Shown piece by piece: positions 29,241-32,383 of a DNA stretch of 32,383 nt. The notes beneath the pieces were generated by a model, which saw only the letters and a list, made by a program, of their open reading frames with translations, had not been told where the DNA came from and did no database searches. Source of the DNA: Haloferax profundi. Lineage in GTDB: Archaea; Halobacteriota; Halobacteria; Halobacteriales; Haloferacaceae. Made by a program: the position numbers and the translations under genes. Positions within the stretch are counted from its first letter, which is position 1, and every line of letters starts with the position of its first letter. Location of the stretch: NCBI RefSeq assembly GCF_001469865.1, contig NZ_LOPV01000440.1, positions 1 to 32,383 on the forward strand. Direction: 5' to 3'.

Positions 29241-30229
29241 CGAACCGCCCCCGGAACGTCCGACCCGACAGGTCGGTTCGGCGGCGTTCGTTCGTCGACC
29301 AGTGGGAACGACGAGAGGAGGCCACGGTCGGCGTGGGCGGCGATTCCCTGTCCGTGTGCTGCGCCCCTGCTCGCGAGGGTGTACGCCTCGGCGATTCCTT
29401 TCGGACCGGCGAGGGGGACGAGTCGAATCGTCGTCCCCATCCGGTCGATGTCCACGAGCAGGAACGATTGGGGGAACGAACACGTGGCGGGTGCGATTAT
29501 CTCCCGGACACCGTCTCGAACGGCAGTCGCGGGCCAGTGGATGTGACCAGAGAGAACGAGTGGAACACCGTGTGTGGCGAGAATCTCTGTCAGGGCCGAA
29601 GCGTTCCGGAGTTGATAGAAGTCACCATCGGGGAACTGACCGGTGTGTTGGCGGGGGTGGAAGAGGTTGTGGTGGAGGACGACGAGCGGTGTCGTCGCGT
29701 CAGCGAGGTGTTCGTCCAACCAGCGGAGGTGCTGGTCGGGGATGACTCCTTCGTGCGAGTCGTACAGGTCGAGGTCAGGACCACCGCTGGCGGAGTCGAG
29801 GCCGACGATATCGACGCCACCGACCCGGTGGACGAACGGGAGTTCGCCAGTCGAGTATCGGTCTGCAAATGCGCCCGGCGTCGGCGCGTCGTAGTCGTCC
29901 CACCGCTTCGGCACGTCGTGGTTGCCGGGAACCGATACACACGGAGTCGGGAGGTCTGCGAGAATCTCGTCGACGACGGCGTACTCGCCGGGTCGCCCGT
30001 CTCGTGTCAGGTCGCCGAGGACGACGGTGGCATCCACGTCGAGGTCCGTGATGGTCGAGACGGCGGTTCGGAGTCTGGTCTCGGTTCGGTGGTACACTTT
30101 CCACGTTCCCGACCCCGTCGGGGTGACGTGTGGGTCCGAGACGACGGCGAGTCGCGTCGGCGTCCGCGAAACCGGGCGTGCGAGTCGAGCGAGCACAGGT
30201 CCGGCAGAGGGGGACCCCGCCCGCCTCAT
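29231..30229 (-). CDS. Calcineurin-like metallophosphoesterase
   Basis: A 332-residue enzyme with the full set of dinuclear-metal motifs. They are D-x-H (VVSDPHV, Asp32 and His34), GD in VVLGDLTRDG, GNHD in VPGNHDVPKRW, HH in VLHHNLFHP and the final GHIHW. The family hydrolyses phosphomonoesters or diesters such as cyclic nucleotides, and the C-terminal arrangement resembles 3',5'-cAMP phosphodiesterase (CpdA)-type proteins. The substrate is not predictable. The start at 30229 overlaps the stop of a 41-codon upstream gene by an ATGA. Its own 3' end overlaps the coiled-coil protein gene. Confidence 0.88.
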   Translation of the reverse strand: MRRAGSPSAGPVLARLARPVSRTPTRLAVVSDPHVTPTGSGTWKVYHRTETRLRTAVSTITDLDVDATVVLGDLTRDGRPGEYAVVDEILADLPTPCVSVPGNHDVPKRWDDYDAPTPGAFADRYSTGELPFVHRVGGVDIVGLDSASGGPDLDLYDSHEGVIPDQHLRWLDEHLADATTPLVVLHHNLFHPRQHTGQFPDGDFYQLRNASALTEILATHGVPLVLSGHIHWPATAVRDGVREIIAPATCSFPQSFLLVDIDRMGTTIRLVPLAGPKGIAEAYTLASRGAAHGQGIAAHADRGLLSSFPLVDERTPPNRPVGSDVPGAVRWR

Positions 30230-30351
30230 CGGTCTATCGTGCGGGTGTACGTGCCCAGTTCGGTCGTTCTGTGGACGCGAATCTGCCCGGATTCGGGACA
30301 CAACTCGATTCGAAGTGACGTATCGACGACGCCTGACTCGTCCCCTTGCAT
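30226..30351 (-). CDS. Small protein of 41 residues, operon leader to the phosphoesterase
   Basis: The frame MQGDESGVVDTSLRIELCP continues ESGQIRVHRTTELGTYTRTIDR and stops at TGA in an ATGA overlap with the phosphoesterase start. A TATA-like TTTATC (complement of 30378-30383) is 27-32 bases before this ATG. The transcript would therefore begin at or just before it, with no room for another start. The composition (acidic start, one Cys, beta-type core) looks like a real short haloarchaeal protein. Function unknown; it could serve as a translational-coupling peptide or a partner of the enzyme. It is too short for routine gene calling. Confidence 0.6.
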   Translation of the reverse strand: MQGDESGVVDTSLRIELCPESGQIRVHRTTELGTYTRTIDR

Positions 30352-30377
30352 ACACGCGTATCCACCAGTAGCGGAGT

Positions 30378-30383
30378 GATAAA
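30378..30383 (-). promoter_or_regulatory. TATA box of the small protein-phosphoesterase operon
   Basis: TTTATC on the minus strand, 27-32 bases before the ATG at 30351. More AT-rich sequence lies at 30397-30426 (AATATATATTTTAGAGTATA), which may include another promoter element or the end signal of the upstream CopD-like gene. Confidence 0.5.
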
Positions 30384-30436
30384 CATATCGCACAGAATAT
30401 ATATTTTAGAGTATAGGTATAGATAACCTCTGGAGA

Positions 30437-30456
30437 CCTCAATAGTTCAATTGAGG
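30437..30456 (-). terminator. Hairpin spanning the CopD-like gene stop codon
   Basis: CCTCAAT (30437-30443) and ATTGAGG (30450-30456) form a perfect 7-bp stem with a six-base loop that contains the stop codon of the minus-strand gene. AT-rich sequence follows downstream. Possible 3' end signal. Confidence 0.4.
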
Positions 30457-30893
30457 AGGAGTCCGGCGTCGAGGAGGAGCAAGACGGCGACGAGGGCGGC
30501 ACCGAGGTAGAACGGCGCAGCGTTCTCTGCAGGGGTTCGGACCTTCTTCTCGACGAGTCCGTCTATCGCCCGACTTCGCCCGACTTCGACGAGCGCGGTC
30601 AGGACCAACCAGAGGACGAGCATCGTGAGGACGAGGTGTCCACGGCCCGACCCGAAGAGACTCCCGACGGTGTAGCGGGTGCCGGCGAGGTGACCACCCG
30701 TGACGAACATGAGGAGTGCGGAGACGCGCGACCCCATGGTGAGGCGAGAGATTATCGATTCGAACGCGGCGGCGCGGATGTTCCCGGCGCGCGCGGTGGG
30801 CAGGACGGCGAGTGCGAAGAACAGGACGCTTCCCGTCCACAGGCCGCCGACCAGCAGGTGGACCGTTGCCATCACGGTGTCGATGAGTGCCAT
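30447..30893 (-). CDS. CopD-family membrane protein
   Basis: A 148-residue membrane protein with four helices. Conserved-looking His residues are VHLLVGGLWTGSVLFF (about 11-26), where His12 and Trp19 match the CopD pattern, and GGHLAG in the middle. CopD proteins are linked to copper uptake in bacteria, but stand-alone members may be heme-binding or have other roles. A link with the copper ATPase near 11000-13400 is possible but the genes are 17 kb apart. It appears monocistronic. Confidence 0.75.
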   Translation of the reverse strand: MALIDTVMATVHLLVGGLWTGSVLFFALAVLPTARAGNIRAAAFESIISRLTMGSRVSALLMFVTGGHLAGTRYTVGSLFGSGRGHLVLTMLVLWLVLTALVEVGRSRAIDGLVEKKVRTPAENAAPFYLGAALVAVLLLLDAGLLLN

Positions 30894-30968
30894 GTCTGTG
30901 GCGTTCGTTCACCGATGCTTGAAGGTTTCACCTTCGACTGGGGCGGGATTTCGTCGTGCCGACGGTCG

Positions 30969-31655
30969 TCACCGGAGTATCGCCGGTGGTTCCGCGGTCA
31001 CGTCGATTTCTCTCGCGTAGTGGACGAGTGGGTCGCCCCCGGGGTGGTCGAACCCACAGGCTTCGAACAGCGTGTTGGCCCGAATCTCGGCGTCGACGTC
31101 CTGTATCGGCCACGGGTCGTGGTCGATGATGCCCACCACGATAGGCCACTCGTCGGTGTAGAAGCGGTAGTTCTCGACGAGGAACTCGGTGAGCGACCCT
31201 GGTTCGGGTTGTTCTGGCTCGCCGACTGGCCGATACGTCGCGTCGAAGTGCGCGGCGGGCGAGTCGCGTGAGGCGGGGCGATAACTCTGGAAATCGATGG
31301 CACCGTCTCGCGACTGCACGGACATGGTCGCGTGGTGATACGCCAGACGAAACCCCATCCGAGCAGTCAGCACCCCGAGGCGGTCCGCCGCTTCGAGGGT
31401 GAAGAAGTAGACGCCCTTCTCTCCTCCGTCGGCGGGTTCGACGTACGTCCGGAGGTTCACTTCGGGAAACGAGAGGCCGAGAGGTGACCCTCGGGGGCGG
31501 ATATCTACCATGTCGAACGAGACGACGCCAAGCCACGCGTCTCCATCGTACGTCGCGACAGAGAGTTGGTCCGGGAGATGAGACTGGACGAGTTCCGGGT
31601 CCACTGGCCAGTGAGCGAACAGTGTGTCTCGCCAGCGCATCGACAGGAGGTCCAT
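30969..31655 (-). CDS. DUF2071 (YqjF-like) family protein
   Basis: A 228-residue protein of the DUF2071 family. It shows the usual opening (MRWRDTLFAHWPVDPELVQSHLPDQLSVATYDGDAWLGVVSF) and VNLRTYVEPADGGEKGVYFFTLEAADRLGVLTARMGFRLAYHHATM. The family fold resembles acetoacetate decarboxylase but the biochemical function is not known. The ATG at 31655 was chosen because it starts MDLLSMRWRDTL; the frame upstream is not family-like. It is divergent from the aldo/keto reductase gene, with a strong nested inverted repeat in the gap. Confidence 0.85.
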   Translation of the reverse strand: MDLLSMRWRDTLFAHWPVDPELVQSHLPDQLSVATYDGDAWLGVVSFDMVDIRPRGSPLGLSFPEVNLRTYVEPADGGEKGVYFFTLEAADRLGVLTARMGFRLAYHHATMSVQSRDGAIDFQSYRPASRDSPAAHFDATYRPVGEPEQPEPGSLTEFLVENYRFYTDEWPIVVGIIDHDPWPIQDVDAEIRANTLFEACGFDHPGGDPLVHYAREIDVTAEPPAILR

Positions 31656-31686
31656 GTGTGGTGTAGGGACTGGTGACGGGAGTCGA

Positions 31687-31737
31687 TTTCGGCAGATTCG
31701 TCGGGTGTCGACGGTCTTCGACACCCGCGCGCCGAAA
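31687..31737. promoter_or_regulatory. Nested inverted repeat in the divergent promoter region
   Basis: The outer pair is TTTCGGC (31687-31693) with GCCGAAA (31731-31737). The inner pair is GGGTGTCGA (31703-31711) with TCGACACCC (31718-31726), with a six-base loop. Both pairs are perfect. The whole sits between the DUF2071 and aldo/keto reductase genes, so it could be a shared operator or a cruciform. Confidence 0.5.
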
Positions 31738-31768
31738 CGACCACTTTGTTGGCCGTCTATCATCTACT

Positions 31769-32383
31769 ATGGTCGAAAACGCGAGCGGAACCTTCGACAT
31801 CGGCGGCGAGTTGACAGTCCACCGACTCGGATTCGGCGCGATGCGCATCACCGGTGAGAACATCATCGGCGAACCCGACGACGTCGCGAACGCGAAGAAA
31901 GTCCTCCACGAGGCCATCGCCCACGGCATCGACCTCATCGATACGGCGGACTCCTACGGACCGGCCGTCTCCGAGCGTCTCATCGGCGAAGCGCTCGCAC
32001 CGTACCCGGACAACCTCGTCGTCGCGACGAAGGGCGGGTTGCTCCGGAACACCGACGGCGACTGGAAACCGAACGGCGACCCCGACTATCTCCGAAACGC
32101 CATCCTCGGAAGCCTCGACCGACTCCGCGTCGACACTATCGACGTGTATCAACTGCACCGTCCGGACCCACACGTCCCCTTCGAGGAGTCGGTCCACGCG
32201 CTCGCAGAGATGAAAGACGAAGGGCTGATTCGACACGTCGGCCTGTCGAACGTCTCGGTCGAGAAACTCGACGAAGCGCGCGACATCGTCGATATCGCGA
32301 CGGTCCAGAATCGGTACAACGTCGCGGACCGGGAATTCGAAGCGGTGCTCGACGCCTGCGAAGGCTCCGACATCGGCTTCATC
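31769..32383 (+). CDS. Aldo/keto reductase, 3' partial
   Basis: The first 205 residues of an NAD(P)H-dependent oxidoreductase; the gene runs off the right edge of the window. The catalytic tetrad is visible: Asp58 and Tyr63 in LIDTADSYGP, Lys88 in VATKGG, and His130 in YQLHRPDP. Family blocks HRLGFGAMRITG and GLIRHVGLSNVSVEKL are also present. It reduces aldehydes or ketones of unknown identity; the closest visible style is the YajO/oxidoreductase Tas-like group, but this is uncertain. The ATG at 31769 starts MVENASGTFDIGGE and no upstream alternative is sensible. Confidence 0.92.
   Translation, partial: MVENASGTFDIGGELTVHRLGFGAMRITGENIIGEPDDVANAKKVLHEAIAHGIDLIDTADSYGPAVSERLIGEALAPYPDNLVVATKGGLLRNTDGDWKPNGDPDYLRNAILGSLDRLRVDTIDVYQLHRPDPHVPFEESVHALAEMKDEGLIRHVGLSNVSVEKLDEARDIVDIATVQNRYNVADREFEAVLDACEGSDIGFI

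Noticed and set aside
1-32383. Search for CRISPR arrays, insertion sequences, transposases and integrases
   Set aside because: No regularly spaced repeats, terminal inverted repeats around a gene, or transposase or integrase motifs were seen.

Overview
The window is core chromosome of a halophilic archaeon, most probably Haloferax or a close relative. The DNA is GC-rich. The predicted proteins are strongly acidic. Many genes start within a few bases of the point where transcription should begin, about 25-32 bp after an AT-rich TATA-like box, which fits leaderless haloarchaeal mRNAs. The families are typical of the group: HTH_10/Bat regulator, Cba-type heme-copper oxidase, Trm5 methyltransferase, several UspA proteins and a bacterial-type KDPG aldolase. 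I see no insertion sequence, CRISPR array or prophage.

Layout. 1-5900: 5'-cut DoxX protein, small zinc-finger protein, stand-alone Lrp ligand-binding domain, tRNA-Thr(CGT) flanked by degenerate copies of its own 3' end, Trm5, HTH_10 regulator with a perfect palindrome beside its TATA box, a small unknown protein, two UspA proteins and a TVP38-type membrane protein. 6000-10900: molybdenum block with a cysteine-type formate dehydrogenase-like subunit overlapping a YqeC-like gene, then convergent MobA and a flavin-nucleotide-binding-type protein, a divergent Usp and a small unknown protein. 10950-17300: respiratory block. A ba3-type oxidase operon (cbaD, cbaB, cbaA, small subunit) diverges from an operon for a two-helix protein with a His-rich tail, a SafE/DsbD_2 membrane protein and a FixI/CopA-like copper ATPase. 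This looks like an oxidase with its own copper-insertion machinery.

17400-20500: small membrane proteins, UspA, an HtrA-type protease without a signal peptide and KDPG aldolase. 20540-26150: beta-carbonic anhydrase, DabA and DabB, followed by an Lrp/AsnC regulator. DabA-DabB is the energy-coupled inorganic carbon uptake system known from autotrophic bacteria. Its presence beside a carbonic anhydrase and regulator, with palindromes in the dabB upstream region, is the most interesting content here. 26190-32383: two bacterial-PH-domain membrane proteins, a three-gene overlapping operon (41-aa protein, phosphoesterase, coiled-coil protein), CopD-like protein, DUF2071 protein and a 3'-cut aldo/keto reductase.

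All functional calls rest on reading motifs in the translations by eye. No database search was possible.
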